Shown: piece after piece, positions 49,601 through 58,859 of the stretch
Layout of the letters: each line of letters opens with the position of its first letter
Numbering within the stretch: the stretch's first letter is position 1
DNA from: Panopea generosa
Taxonomy: Eukaryota; Mollusca; Bivalvia; Adapedonta; Hiatellidae
Length of the DNA: 64,000 nt
Direction: 5' to 3'
Assembly (NCBI GenBank): GCA_029582155.1
Contig: CM055897.1
Location: forward strand, 9,405,501 to 9,469,500
Notes under the pieces: generated by a model
Told to the model about the DNA's origin: nothing
Database searches by the model: none
Seen by the model: the letters and a program-made list of their open reading frames with translations, nothing else
Program-made: the position numbers and the translations under genes

Positions 49601-52600
49601 GGCCCCACATAGTATTTAGCTCTCTAGAGCAAAGCTCATTATGAGCTATTCTGATTAACCTGTGTCTTGTCTTCCATTTGTATCATGGCAATTTCCCCAA
49701 CCACCACCCACTAAAAATTGAAAGTCAAGGTTAAACCACATTGTAAAGGACTTCACATTGTATCGTAAACATTGTATTTATGATATCTGAACTGACCAAA
49801 TTGGATGTATGCATTTATATCAAAATTTGCCTTCCTTTGGCATTGTCTCCTCCACCGGTAAGCAATGTAGTACCAAATATTTATTATGAACTCAACAGAA
49901 ACAAAAACAGCCTATTTAACCCGACTCTTTCAGCTTTATGCTTTGATGCACATATTTTCTTTGGATGCCCAAATACCAACTAACCTTTGTGTTTGGATGA
50001 TGCAATAACCTCATTAAGGACGGCTCTCTTGTAAATGAATTTATTGATGAAACTTTGTAGGAATTATTAGTATGAAGTCTAGTTGTGCATTTAGTTGTGA
50101 CTTTCTGATTCGATGATTTTTATGCCTTTGCTTTTAAAAAATACATATTTTCTCTGTGCAACTCCTTAATAAAATAAAAGAGGACAATGGGGAGATATTT
50201 ACATTGAAACAATTTCTAGTCTCACATTTATTTTTTTTGATATTTCATAGCTTTATGAAACTACATGTACTGACTATAAATTATTACTTGTTTTATTTCA
50301 CTTGATATTTAATCATAAAATAGGCATGGTGCATCCGAACGTGTATACAGGTTAGAGTTTGTCTCCAATCAGGACTTCACAGAGTCGGAATTCTTCAAAT
50401 GGAAGGAGACGCTGATGTTGGGTTGTATGTCGTTACCTTCACTAGATGATGTGCAGAAGAAGCTGCGGGACCTACAGTCAGCTCACCAGTACAAGTTTGT
50501 GGATGAAGATGTTGATAAGGTGAGTGCTGGATAGACGATTACGATTTTATCATAGGTGGAAATCATTTAAATTTTATATGGTTTTACTTAGTCAGCATTC
50601 ATTTGGGTCAGAAATTATATTATTTTTATAACTTCTAAAGGGGTCTATATATTCATTTGATTTTTAATATTTTAAATGTTGCTTTGATTTTTTCTCCTCT
50701 ACCAAGTTTGCACAAATCATGTCCCTTGAGTCAGTTTTGTCACTTTCCAAGGAGTTCAAACTTTTGCATAGACTATTATGTAGGAAAACCATAAAAAAAT
50801 CTATAAAAAGCGTAGGCCTAAAGTTCAAACTTCGACCTTCTACTTTGCTTAGTCCATTGAAAATTTTAAAAGAATTGGGCAACCAAGGCCCAAAACATGG
50901 ACCATTTCAGTTTTATTATGATATCAGTTTTATGACTATATGTTTATTTTTAGATTGTAGCTGAAAAACAACGATTCAAGAAGAATCCTCATAATTATGC
51001 ATTGAAAAAGACAGAACTGTTGAAAAAAAGGGTAAACTTACTATATTATATATATGTTGTATGAAGATAAAAGTTTGGAATAAAAGGGTAAACTTACTAT
51101 ATTATATGTATGTTGTATGAAGATAAAAGTTTGGAGTAAAAGGGTAAACTTACTATATTATATGAATGTTGTATGAAGATAAAACTTTGGAATAAAAGGG
51201 TAAACTTACTTTATTATATGAATGTTGTATGAAGATAAAACTTTGGAATAAAAGGGTAAACTTATATACATTTCATTTGAAGACAAAAAGGGTAAACTTA
51301 CTATTTGATATACAGGTCATGTGAAGACAGAAAGAGTAGACTTACTATAGTATTTACATTTCATTAAAAAAGACAGGACTATTGAAAAAAGATAAACTTA
51401 CTATATAATATGCATGTCATATGAAAATGAAAAGGGTAAAATTACTATATTCTAGGTTCATTGATGTTTTTATTTCAATTTGTAGATTAAATGTTGTCTT
51501 TGTACATGCAGAATGAGTGTAAAAATTCTTTCTTGTTAGAGTTATACAAATATTTTTATGTCGGGGCACTTTATACATTCATTTGTTGTTAACATTCAGT
51601 CTAAACGTATGTGTAAGTTAAAAAATCAAATATGGTTATTAACATTATCATTGATCAGATACAGTCACTACTGTATAGCTGTCACATCCATTCAGCAGTC
51701 ACATTTGCTATATCCCATTTCTATGCTTTCATAACAAATTATCCTGTATTAAACAAGTCTGTCTTAAAAGGTTGATTTTGCTCCTTCCTTTGACTTGCTG
51801 CTTAAGACAGGTTTTATTGTAATATAAAGACTGCCTAATCAACTATTACAAATCAACTGGTTAATCAACACCTGTGTGTATTAACATTTCGTTATTGTCT
51901 TCTATGTCTGTTTATATGTTTACAGGATAATGCTGAGCTACTGGGCGATCTGGAGATGACTGTGAAATTTCAGCAAGACTTGGATGGTCTAGAAGAGAGA
52001 GCAGAAGAGCTGGACAAACAGAGATCTCAAACCATTAGTTCCATTAGGTATGTTAAATGTATTTCGGTAGACAGACATGTGTCGGGTGTTTTTTTTTCTA
52101 AAGTTGTCAAATTACCAAATTATGATCACAACTATACATGTAAGTTCAGATTTTCATGTGCATGCTGTTTTGGTCATCTTTTCATGACTTCAGCTTCTTC
52201 TAGTTTATTAGACCACAGCTACATACATGTATGTAGAAGAATGTGTTGTTGTTTTTTTAAATGTGAAAATGACTTCACGGATGTTATTTATGCTGATATT
52301 GTCTTTATTGCTCTCATTTTGTAAGCTTGATAAACAAAATGTATGTTTAAGTTATAAGATATTTATACTTAAAGCAATTAATTTTTTTACCAACTTTTGA
52401 CTACTTTTCTGAAAATTACTTGTTGTGAATAAAATGTACATACTGCTTGTGTATTACATATAATGATATGTACTTTTACTTTACTATATCACAGTTATAT
52501 CAATCAGAGAAACAGATTACGAAATCAAATAGAGAAGGAAGAGGCAAATAAGAAGGAGTTTGAGGAGATGCGTGGGGCAGCAGCAGATCCCTTTACTAGA

Positions 52601-55600
52601 CGTCACAGTCGACCCACCTTAGTCACAAAGGTATTTTGTAACATCAATTATAGTGTTAATTAGAGATGGCTTGTAGAATATTGTACTGTAGCAATAAAAA
52701 GTTATTCAAGTGATGGATGCATCTTGCTGCTAGGATGGGTTGTCAACTATCTTATAAAGCGAGAGGGTAGTGTAGTGGCTACCACTCAAGTCACTAGAGT
52801 GTTAGCCACTCAAGCCAGAGGTTGCAGGTTTGACCCCCAGCTTCACCCTTATGTCTCTCAAAAAAACAACACTAGGGATGATTTCTTCCCAGAGGGTGGA
52901 CTGAAGCTAAAAGCTCCGAGTTTTCTTCTTAAACTAATATAAATTAGTATAAAGTATCTTGGAATTTTTCATTTTTTTCATATGAGCGATGCTGAAACTA
53001 GTTAACATTATTATTTTTAAAACGCACTTAATGTTTAATTCAGACATGAACATTTCATTATGAAATAAAGACTGTGAGTTTTAAACCCCTATGTTTATAT
53101 AGGAGTTAATTGTGGCTCACAAATGAAAAGGGAAATAATGTAAGACTTGAAGTGCTTGTTATATTGATGTATATATGTGTAAATATGATGGGATTTATAT
53201 GTATAATATTTTGTATATTTGTTGTAGGCAAGAGACCATTCAGTGGTACTTGACGAAAAAGCAAAAAAGGAAATGGAAGAACAAAGAAAACGTATTGTGG
53301 AAGCTAGTATTGGCCAAAATGTAGTATGTAAACTCTAGATATTTCTTGAATATTTTTAGCTCCCTTAAGCCAAATGCACATGGTTATCTATTCCAATCAC
53401 TGTGTGTCTTGTTGGTCCATTAACTTTTATGTTCATTCCACTCTATTAATGTATTTTTTAATCTTTTTCACCACTTGAATAGTACTTTATCAACCAAATG
53501 ATTTCAGACAAGTTTTTGAACTATTGAACGATAATTAAAGTTAGGACCCTTAAATCATAAAAAAATTACATTGTTTGAGATTATATCCACTCCATATTGT
53601 GTAAACCATTAAAATATCATGTAATAGATTTTCACCATAAAGCAACAATGTGCACTGCAGGGCTGTACTGGCGGGCTTAATATTGTCACTGTTGGCCATA
53701 TGTCTGAGTAGCTTTAAACATTAAATCATCTAAAATGGTACTCTTTGGCATGGTGCTCACTTGAGCACCCAAAATATTTATTTGAATTTGACCAAACACT
53801 ATATAGTATAAGATCTAAAAAAAAATAACACTGGGGAAATTGGATATAAATTAATGTCTGATTTATGGTCTTTTAATTATGAAAAATTGTTTATTTGACA
53901 TTATGTGCACTCTTGCACCTGTATTTGTCATCAGATTTTGAGAAATATTACTCAGTAGTAATACATGTACAACCATAATGTCTTTATTTCTTTGCACAGG
54001 ATTAATTTGATTTATGTCAATGTCTTGAATTGTGGCTCTAGAAGCAACAAAACTTGCTTGTTTTGATGGGTTCTCTTGTGTGACAGATGAGTGATTTAGG
54101 GCCATTATGACCCTTTGATATATGTGTATGTCTATGTATTAACTGTCACTGGAACCTTACCATTCATCAAAGTGTGATGGAGCATTGAGTCGTATCCCTG
54201 TCCGGGAAATAACATAACATCATATTTGTAAAACAACTTTGATGTGAGAGATGATATGACACCTTAACAGGAAGCTGGTTCATTTTGTATATATAAAATA
54301 AGCAGTTTATGTAACATTTTAACCATGAATGCTATTCTGGAATTCATGTGAAGACCTCAGTCATGGATTACATTATTTGTTCTCATGATGAACTTCCATA
54401 TGCCAACTTTTGTTCTTAAATTGGATATGAGACTGGCAAGGTCATTTTCAAAGGAGGATTATTTATGGAGGGACATATTATGTATTTTACATTCATTTTT
54501 TTGTTACTAAAAGCAGAAAAAACATTTTTGTATATATATGTTAGGTAAAAAAAATAATAGGAAAATGAAGAGAATGGTATTGGTGATCTTCTTGACTGAA
54601 AAGTGTGATGAATAAATCTTACACAGTGTCATTGTCACATCAACTGTGTCTTCTAAGAATTTTTAACCCTTCAATGTCTTTGTAGAAGGTTTGAAAACAT
54701 ATGTATTTATGTAATCACAGTATTTTTGCTTATACTTGATTACAGGTTGGAACGACTGCAGGAAAATTGAAAGATGAAAACATGGTAAGAAAAACTTATG
54801 CTTGAAAAATTGTTCATAGTTATGCAATACTTTGTGTTACAGTACTGTATTTTTTGTGTATACGGTCACAGTCAACTGTATTTTAACTGTAAGCTGTGCA
54901 CCTGAGTGTCTTGGACTCCCAAAATCCTAGTGGTTACCCTGATATATATATATATCTTATGTACATGTATCCCCTGATATATATATATATGTATCTTGTG
55001 TACAGGTATCTGTATTGGGGAATAAGAATATCACAATATCACAGCTTCTTTGAGATTGGACTAAAAGCCATATAATTTATAAAATTTTACAAAAGGTCTT
55101 TTTTTTTTTTCAAGATAAATTTTTTAATGAGGTTTAAAGCCATTTTTAACACATCTCTGGCTATTTATGGCATATCTAGTTTTATTGGTAGAGGAAGAAC
55201 TCAGAGTGAACCTGAGTAGAAACACCATCCTTCCGCAAGTAACTTGCAAACTTTCTCACATAAAATTTTTTGGATATCAAGATATAAAAATCATATAGAG
55301 ATGTCCAGAATTGATGCAGTTCCAAACATTCTTGTAATGTATTAATGTTTATACATAAACACATAAATGTAAAACGTTAAATTTGCCATAAAACACATTG
55401 CAATTCCTTTTCATTCTAATGGTGTTTCCATTATTTCAGTCACATTCAAACCCCAAACAATTAGACAGGAAGTTGTCAGACGATCCATTTGCTGATCATG
55501 ACTTTGAAATAAATTTAGACATGGATTTATCCACAACAAGTAAGTTTTATTATCTTTAAGAGATATAGTTAAAAAAAAAAAATTCAAATAACTACGATAT

Positions 55601-58600
55601 ATTAAGTTGAACATAATATTGCTATATTAAAAATAAATGAAGCTCCATAGAAACTTAAGTAAGTTTTAAATTGGCTTTATTGGCAGATATATTTAAACAT
55701 GTCGAAAAAGTTAAATATCATCAATAATGTTGATGCTGCAACTGAATGAGAATTTTTTAAAAGGAATTAATGTTTCAAATAATATTTTATTCAAAAACCA
55801 TATTTTGATCTGACAGAAAATAAATAGTAACTTGAGGAATTTTTCTGACCTGTTTAATGTATTGAGGTTCCTAAACAGACAATGTCCAAAGTAAATATAT
55901 AAAAACAGGTTTAGGAAATCCCCAAAATGACTTCATTTATATGAAATTTAAAGATCATTTCATTTTAAAGAAATCTGTATTTGGTTGCAGAATTCATGTT
56001 TAACTTAGTGATGATATTAAGCTCTTCAAACTGTCTTTTATTTAAAAATTGTGAGATGTGTCTTTTGCAAAAAAAAATTTAAACAAACTTATTGATGCAT
56101 TTCTTCTTGTTTTTTCCTGGTTAAATATGTATTTGTTTAAATCGGGACAATTTACATTAAATACATCAGAAACATAGAAAAATAGTTAAAATGATCAAAA
56201 CTTAGATATTTTACAAATCGTTGCACAAATTAATTATTGATTTGAATCACATATTTACTGAATGACAAATTCTATGATCTCGTTCAGCAAATTATTTGTT
56301 TTCCTGGTCCTGATCAAAACACAGTACATGATTCAGTGGTGTGGAAATATTTACTTCTTTCACATGTCCCTGGTCAAGAAAATTAGAAAAAAATTGGACT
56401 TAATGATTTGCGTCTACTGGTTTGGGTAGGGCATTGTCGCTGTCACCTTTTGATTATACATGTATTAAAGTTAAAAATCGATGCATTACAATTTTCAACT
56501 TAGTGTTGTAAGTATGCATGATTCACATGTCATAATACTTCAGATGGTGATGGAATTTTATGAAGCTTGCTTGGATGCATCACTACCAAGCGGAGATGCT
56601 CACATTTCGGTTCAATGATATTTATAATGTTGCTGCTCTTTGAATTTGTCCGTAACAAAATCCTTATTTTTGAAAAGGGAATCTATCGTAACTTGAAACA
56701 TGGATAGAAAGCAATGTGTGAAAGTACAGTGAGGAAATTTCATAAATTATCTTTTTAGAATTTTCTCCCCTTTTGAACTTTATTTTTGGTTAAACAAGAC
56801 TTGGGACATTGATAGAGGTCAATGTGTGGAAGTGTAGAGTGCTAATAGTAAAAGTCTACTCTGAGAATTATGTTCCCTTAACACTCCCTTTTCCATGACA
56901 AATAATGTAGCTACTACTCGATCAAAAACTCGTTCAGGGATCATCCATTGGTTTCACCATTATCTTGTTTTACCCTTTCACAGAAATGTTAATTGTAAAG
57001 ATGCACTTGTCTGGTTCCACCGATATCTTGTTTTACCCTTTCACGGAAATGTTAATTGTAAAGATGCACTTGACTGGTTCCAACGATATATTGTTTACCC
57101 TTTCATGGACATGTTAATTGTAAAGATGCACTTGTCTGGTTCCACCGATATCTTGTTTTACCCTTTCACCGACATGTTTATTGTAAAGATGCACTTGTCT
57201 GGTTCCACCGATATCTTGTTTTAACCTTTCATGGACATGTTAATTGTAAAGATGCACTTGTCTGGTTCCACCAATATCTTGTTTTACCCTTTCACCGACA
57301 TGTTTATTGTAAAGATGCACTTGTCTGGTTCCACCGATATCTTGTTTTAACCTTTCATGGACATGTTAATTGTAAAGATGCACTTGTCTGGTTCCACCGA
57401 TATCTTGTTTTAACCTTTCATGGACATGTTAATTGTAAAGATGCACTTGTCTGGTTCCACCGATATCTTGTTTTAACCTTTCATGGACATGTTAATTGTA
57501 AAGATGCACTTGTCTGGTTCCACCGATATCTTGTTTTAACCTTTCATGGACATGTTAATTGTAAAGATGCAATTGACTGGTTCCAATGATATATTGTTTT
57601 ACCCGTTAATGGACAAGTTAATTGCAAAGATGAACTTGTCTGGTTCCACCAGTATCTTGTTTTACCTATTCAGGAACAAGTTAATTGTAAAGATACTCTT
57701 GTCTGGTTCCACCGATATCTTGTTTTAACCTTTCATGGACATGTTAATTGTAAAGATGCACTTGTCTGGTTCCACCGATATCTTGTTTTACCCTTTCACG
57801 GAAATGTTAATTGTAAAGATGCACTTGACTGGTTCCAACGATATATTGTTTACCCTTTCATGGACATGTTAATTGTAAAGATGCACTTGTCTGGTTCCAC
57901 CGATATCTTGTTTTACCCTTTCACCGACATGTTTATTGTAAAGATGCACTTGTCTGGTTCCACCGATATCTTGTTTTAACCTTTCATGGACATGTTAATT
58001 GTAAAGATGCACTTGTCTGGTTCCACCGATATCTTGTTTTACCCTTTCACCGACATGTTTATTGTAAAGATGCACTTGTCTGGTTCCACCGATATCTTGT
58101 TTTAACCTTTCATGGACATGTTTATTGTAAAGATGCACTTGTCTGGTTCCACCGATATCTTGTTTTAACCTTTCATGGACATGTTAATTGTAAAGATGCA
58201 CTTGTCTGGTTCCACCGATATCTTGTTTTAACCTTTCATGGACATGTTAATTGTAAAGATGCACTTGTCTGGTTCCACCGATATCTTGTTTTAACCTTTC
58301 ATGGACATGTTAATTGTAAAGATGCAATTGACTGGTTCCAATGATATATTGTTTTACCCGTTAATGGACAAGTTAATTGCAAAGATGAACTTGTCTGGTT
58401 CCACCAGTATCTTGTTTTACCTATTCAGGAACAAGTTAATTGTAAAGATACTCTTGTCTGGCCTTATGGAATCATATGTCAGACCAAACCTGAGGAAGAT
58501 GATAAGATTTTGATCTGGATTATACCATTGAAGTCCAAGATAAAGGTCCTTCTCTTGAGTGTCTGTATCAGTACTGGTGTTCATTATCTGTTGTTGTTTT

Positions 58601-58717
58601 TTTCTTCCAGACACATCAGTTGTGGTACAAAACAGACCAACACCTCAATTGAAACAAGGAGCCCCAAGAAGATCACTAAACTTAGACGAATATAAAAAGA
58701 AAAAAGGACTTATATAG
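34536..58717 (+). CDS. RTF1: RTF1 orthologue, Paf1/RNA polymerase II elongation factor, 17 exons
   Basis: RTF1 works with the Paf1 complex on elongating RNA polymerase II. Its histone-modification domain stimulates H2B ubiquitination and its Plus3 domain binds phosphorylated Spt5. Exons: 34536-34613, 38983-39099, 40081-40207, 42968-43139, 43717-43934, 45670-45901, 46710-46806, 47792-47882, 49294-49376, 50324-50519, 50954-51031, 51926-52047, 52495-52630, 53228-53323, 54746-54784, 55440-55539 and 58611-58717. The protein starts [16 protein letters not shown], as in the internal Met of human RTF1, and ends [18 protein letters not shown]. About 695 residues (human 710). Acidic/Ser-rich N-terminus, HMD about 108-175, charged coiled-coil-like stretch 165-260, Plus3 about 325-460, C-terminal helices. 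All junctions are GT-AG and in phase except exon 6 to 7, which is off by one. Introns carry several arrays, SINEs and a mariner relic. Confidence 0.96.
35995..36145 (+). mobile_element. tRNA-derived SINE, family A, decayed
   Basis: GTGATAGTGCAGTGTATAGA head, AAACAACACTCAGTACTGGC and TGCAATCAAGTAGAAAC tail. In RTF1 intron 1. Confidence 0.55.
36430..38440 (+). repeat. 37-bp minisatellite in RTF1 intron 1 (about 54 copies)
   Basis: Unit is roughly GGCAACCCTGGCTCAGCAGA followed by GCAACAATGCTCATATT. Because 37 is not a multiple of three and the unit has almost no stop codons, long open frames (up to 366 codons at 36694-37794) appear in all forward frames and some reverse frames; these are not genes. 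In the second half, 18-bp partial units (AACAATGCNCATATTGGC) are interleaved. Confidence 0.95.
38983..39099 (+). CDS. RTF1: RTF1 exon 2
   Basis: 39 codons, [15 protein letters not shown] to TSQSDDD; acceptor TTTGCAG|GACC, donor GATGAT|GTAAGA. Human counterpart LLSLAKRKRSDSE. Ser-rich and probably disordered. Confidence 0.93.
39710..39950 (-). mobile_element. tRNA-derived SINE, family C
   Basis: TGGGGTTTAACACCATATTA, GGCATATCCAGTTTTATTGG, TATGGCCCGAACCCATGTCC and a decayed head AGACCACTCTGCTTTACAGG (plus sense). In RTF1 intron 2. Confidence 0.65.
40081..40207 (+). CDS. RTF1: RTF1 exon 3
   Basis: 127 nt, [17 protein letters not shown] to [15 protein letters not shown]; acceptor ATGTAG|TGGACA, donor GAAG|GTAAAG. 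Lys-rich then Glu/Ser-rich, aligning with human EWTFGSNKNKKKGKARK. Confidence 0.92.
41387..41840 (+). pseudogene. Mariner-type transposase relic (GVQW-like), in RTF1 intron 3
   Basis: An open frame beginning [15 protein letters not shown] carries [20 protein letters not shown] then CGRS, the helix-turn-helix region of mariner-like transposases. After a frame break near 41650 the next frame reads [18 protein letters not shown], with further stops after that. The DDD/DDE catalytic region is absent or unrecognisable. A dead insertion; terminal repeats were not found. Confidence 0.7.
42238..42500 (-). mobile_element. tRNA-derived SINE, family C
   Basis: GAGTTTAACACCATTTTCAA, AGTGACAAACTTTCCCACTT, CGTGACTTCAACCTACAACC. 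Abuts the 31-bp splice-acceptor array in RTF1 intron 3. Confidence 0.6.
42505..42975 (+). repeat. 31-bp repeat seeded by the exon-4 acceptor of RTF1 (about 14 copies)
   Basis: Units read TATCAATTAAAG|GTGAAGTATT plus a short AT spacer; the real junction is TCAATTACAG|GTGAAGTATC. Most copies keep the AG and the first 9 exonic bases. The array sits immediately upstream of exon 4, so alternative 3' splice sites are abundant. Confidence 0.88.
42968..43139 (+). CDS. RTF1: RTF1 exon 4, histone-modification domain
   Basis: 172 nt; acceptor ATTACAG|GTGAAG, donor ACCAG|GTATGA. Codes [20 protein letters not shown] and [20 protein letters not shown], the most conserved part of the HMD. The acceptor junction is the parent of a 31-bp array just upstream. 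Confidence 0.95.
43225..43480 (-). mobile_element. tRNA-derived SINE, family B
   Basis: Contains ACAATGAGACGCGATATCAT, TTATCTCCACAAGTTACTGA and CTCTTTCGCTGGGATCCTG. The tRNA-like head is decayed. In RTF1 intron 4. Confidence 0.6.
43717..43934 (+). CDS. RTF1: RTF1 exon 5
   Basis: 218 nt; acceptor TTTTAG|ATTTGA, donor AGAG|GTTTGT (an atypical donor). Codes [20 protein letters not shown] then [16 protein letters not shown] and [14 protein letters not shown], a highly charged helical region as in human. Confidence 0.93.
45670..45901 (+). CDS. RTF1: RTF1 exon 6, acidic/Ser-rich linker
   Basis: 232 nt; acceptor TTTGCAG|AAGAAC, best donor GGAGA|GTAAGT. Codes [20 protein letters not shown] (human QPLKTSEVYSDDEEEEED) and a Ser tract. 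Ending at this donor leaves phase 2, but exon 7 needs phase 1. Internal GT sites near 45844-45847 (TCTA|GTAGTG, AGTA|GTGGCA) would be in phase. Confidence 0.87.
45975..46140 (-). mobile_element. tRNA-derived SINE, family A
   Basis: Reverse copy: TTATTTTAGCTCAACTGTGA, AACCAGTACTGAGTGTTGTT, GGAGCTGGGTACCGAATCCA, TATCCACTACACTACC head. In RTF1 intron 6. Confidence 0.65.
46710..46806 (+). CDS. RTF1: RTF1 exon 7, start of Plus3 domain
   Basis: 97 nt; acceptor ATTGCAG|GTCAAG, donor GAAAA|GTAAGT. Codes [20 protein letters not shown] then EK, aligning with human [18 protein letters not shown]. Only this frame is open through the conserved end and in phase with exon 8. Confidence 0.9.
47025..47315 (+). 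mobile_element. tRNA-derived SINE, family B
   Basis: AATAAGCTCAGACAGTTTTG as decayed A box, GTGAGTTTAAATCCAG as B box, then GATTGATATATGATATTGCG and TGCGGAGATGTGTGTACT. In RTF1 intron 7. Confidence 0.65.
47792..47882 (+). CDS. RTF1: RTF1 exon 8, Plus3 domain
   Basis: 91 nt; acceptor ATTACAG|ATGGTG, donor TATAGG|GTAAGT. Codes [20 protein letters not shown] then [10 protein letters not shown], very close to human [21 protein letters not shown]. Confidence 0.95.
49294..49376 (+). CDS. RTF1: RTF1 exon 9, Plus3 domain
   Basis: 83 nt; acceptor TTCATAG|GTGGCA, donor TTAAG|GTGAGA. Codes [20 protein letters not shown] then TNKGLKLR (human [28 protein letters not shown]). Confidence 0.95.
50324..50519 (+). 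CDS. RTF1: RTF1 exon 10, end of Plus3 domain
   Basis: 196 nt; acceptor AAATAG|GCATGG, donor GATAAG|GTGAGT. Codes [20 protein letters not shown] then [20 protein letters not shown], matching human [21 protein letters not shown]. Confidence 0.95.
50954..51031 (+). CDS. RTF1: RTF1 exon 11
   Basis: 78 nt, 26 codons [20 protein letters not shown] then ELLKKR; acceptor TTTTAG|ATTGTA, donor AAAAGG|GTAAAC. The donor junction is the parent of the 56-bp repeats that follow. Confidence 0.93.
51016..51458 (+). repeat. 56-bp repeat seeded by the exon-11 donor of RTF1
   Basis: About five good units and several decayed ones, each with AAAAGG|GTAAACTTACTA, the true exon-11 donor junction. A decayed copy near 51366-51410 also keeps exonic sequence resembling AAAAAGACAGAACTGTTG from inside exon 11, which shows the array came from the exon end rather than from the intron alone. 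Confidence 0.88.
51926..52047 (+). CDS. RTF1: RTF1 exon 12
   Basis: 122 nt; acceptor TTACAG|GATAAT, donor CATTAG|GTATGT. Codes [20 protein letters not shown] then SSIR, as human [22 protein letters not shown]. Confidence 0.94.
52495..52630 (+). CDS. RTF1: RTF1 exon 13
   Basis: 136 nt; acceptor ATCACAG|TTATAT, donor ACAAAG|GTATTT. Codes [20 protein letters not shown] to [15 protein letters not shown] (human [11 protein letters not shown]...DPFTRRQCKPTIV). Confidence 0.94.
52762..52950 (+). mobile_element. tRNA-derived SINE, family A
   Basis: GGGTAGTGTAGTGGCTACCA (A box), GTTGCAGGTTTGACCCCCAG (B box), then CTCTCAAAAAAACAACACTA and a tail with AAACTAATATAAATTAG. Other copies: 2671-2842(-), 14282-14412(-), 19925-20058(-), 25545-25728(+), 35995-36145(+), 45975-46140(-). 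Confidence 0.75.
53228..53323 (+). CDS. RTF1: RTF1 exon 14
   Basis: 96 nt, phase 0 to 0; acceptor GTTGTAG|GCAAGA, donor AATGTA|GTATGT. Codes [20 protein letters not shown] then [12 protein letters not shown]; charged helix, weaker conservation than its neighbours. Confidence 0.82.
54746..54784 (+). CDS. RTF1: RTF1 exon 15 (39-nt small exon)
   Basis: 13 codons [13 protein letters not shown]; acceptor ATTACAG|GTTGGA, donor ACATG|GTAAGA. Short, low-conservation segment, but sites and phase fit on both sides. Being 39 nt it could be skipped without a frame change. Confidence 0.7.
55125..55275 (-). mobile_element. tRNA-derived SINE, family C, truncated
   Basis: GAGGTTTAAAGCCATTTTTA, GGCATATCTAGTTTTATTGG, ACCATCCTTCCGCAAGTAAC; the tRNA-like head is missing. 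In RTF1 intron 15. Confidence 0.6.
55440..55539 (+). CDS. RTF1: RTF1 exon 16
   Basis: 100 nt; acceptor ATTTCAG|TCACAT, donor ACAACA|GTAAGT. Codes [20 protein letters not shown] then [13 protein letters not shown], comparable to human DLFKVHDFDVKIDLQVP. Confidence 0.9.
56949..58460 (+). repeat. 63-bp minisatellite in RTF1 intron 16 (about 24 copies)
   Basis: Unit contains TCTGGTTCCACCGATATCTT, GTTTTAACCTTTCATGGACA and TGTTAATTGTAAAGATGCAC. A block of about 12 units is itself duplicated: variant units at 57546-57700 recur at 58301-58455, an offset of 755 bp. It ends about 150 bp before exon 17. Short open frames inside are repeat artefacts. Confidence 0.93.
58611..58717 (+). CDS. RTF1: RTF1 exon 17 and stop
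   Basis: 107 nt; acceptor CTTCCAG|ACACAT, stop TAG at 58715-58717. Ends with [19 protein letters not shown], almost identical to the human C-terminus [19 protein letters not shown]. Confidence 0.96.
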
Positions 58718-58851
58718 CATTAGTGATTGTGTGAGTGCGGTGGTGAGAATGGTGTCCGAGAGGGACGGCACAAGTTTTACAATTCACTGCTGTATTATTC
58801 ATTAGGTGGTGTACCTGTTTTACTCACTTATGGATATTCTCGAGCATGATG

Positions 58852-58857
58852 AATAAA
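58852..58857 (+). terminator. Candidate polyadenylation signal for RTF1
   Basis: AATAAA 135 nt after the stop codon, in a plausible place for a short 3' UTR; no cDNA evidence. Confidence 0.45.
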
Positions 58858-58859
58858 GG

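Noticed and set aside
53863..54105. 80-codon minus-strand frame in RTF1 intron 14
   Set aside because: No family recognised, antisense to RTF1, no splice or repeat support.
56895..58513. Open frames with MDMLIVKM...SGSTDILF periodicity
   Set aside because: Produced by the 63-bp array in RTF1 intron 16.
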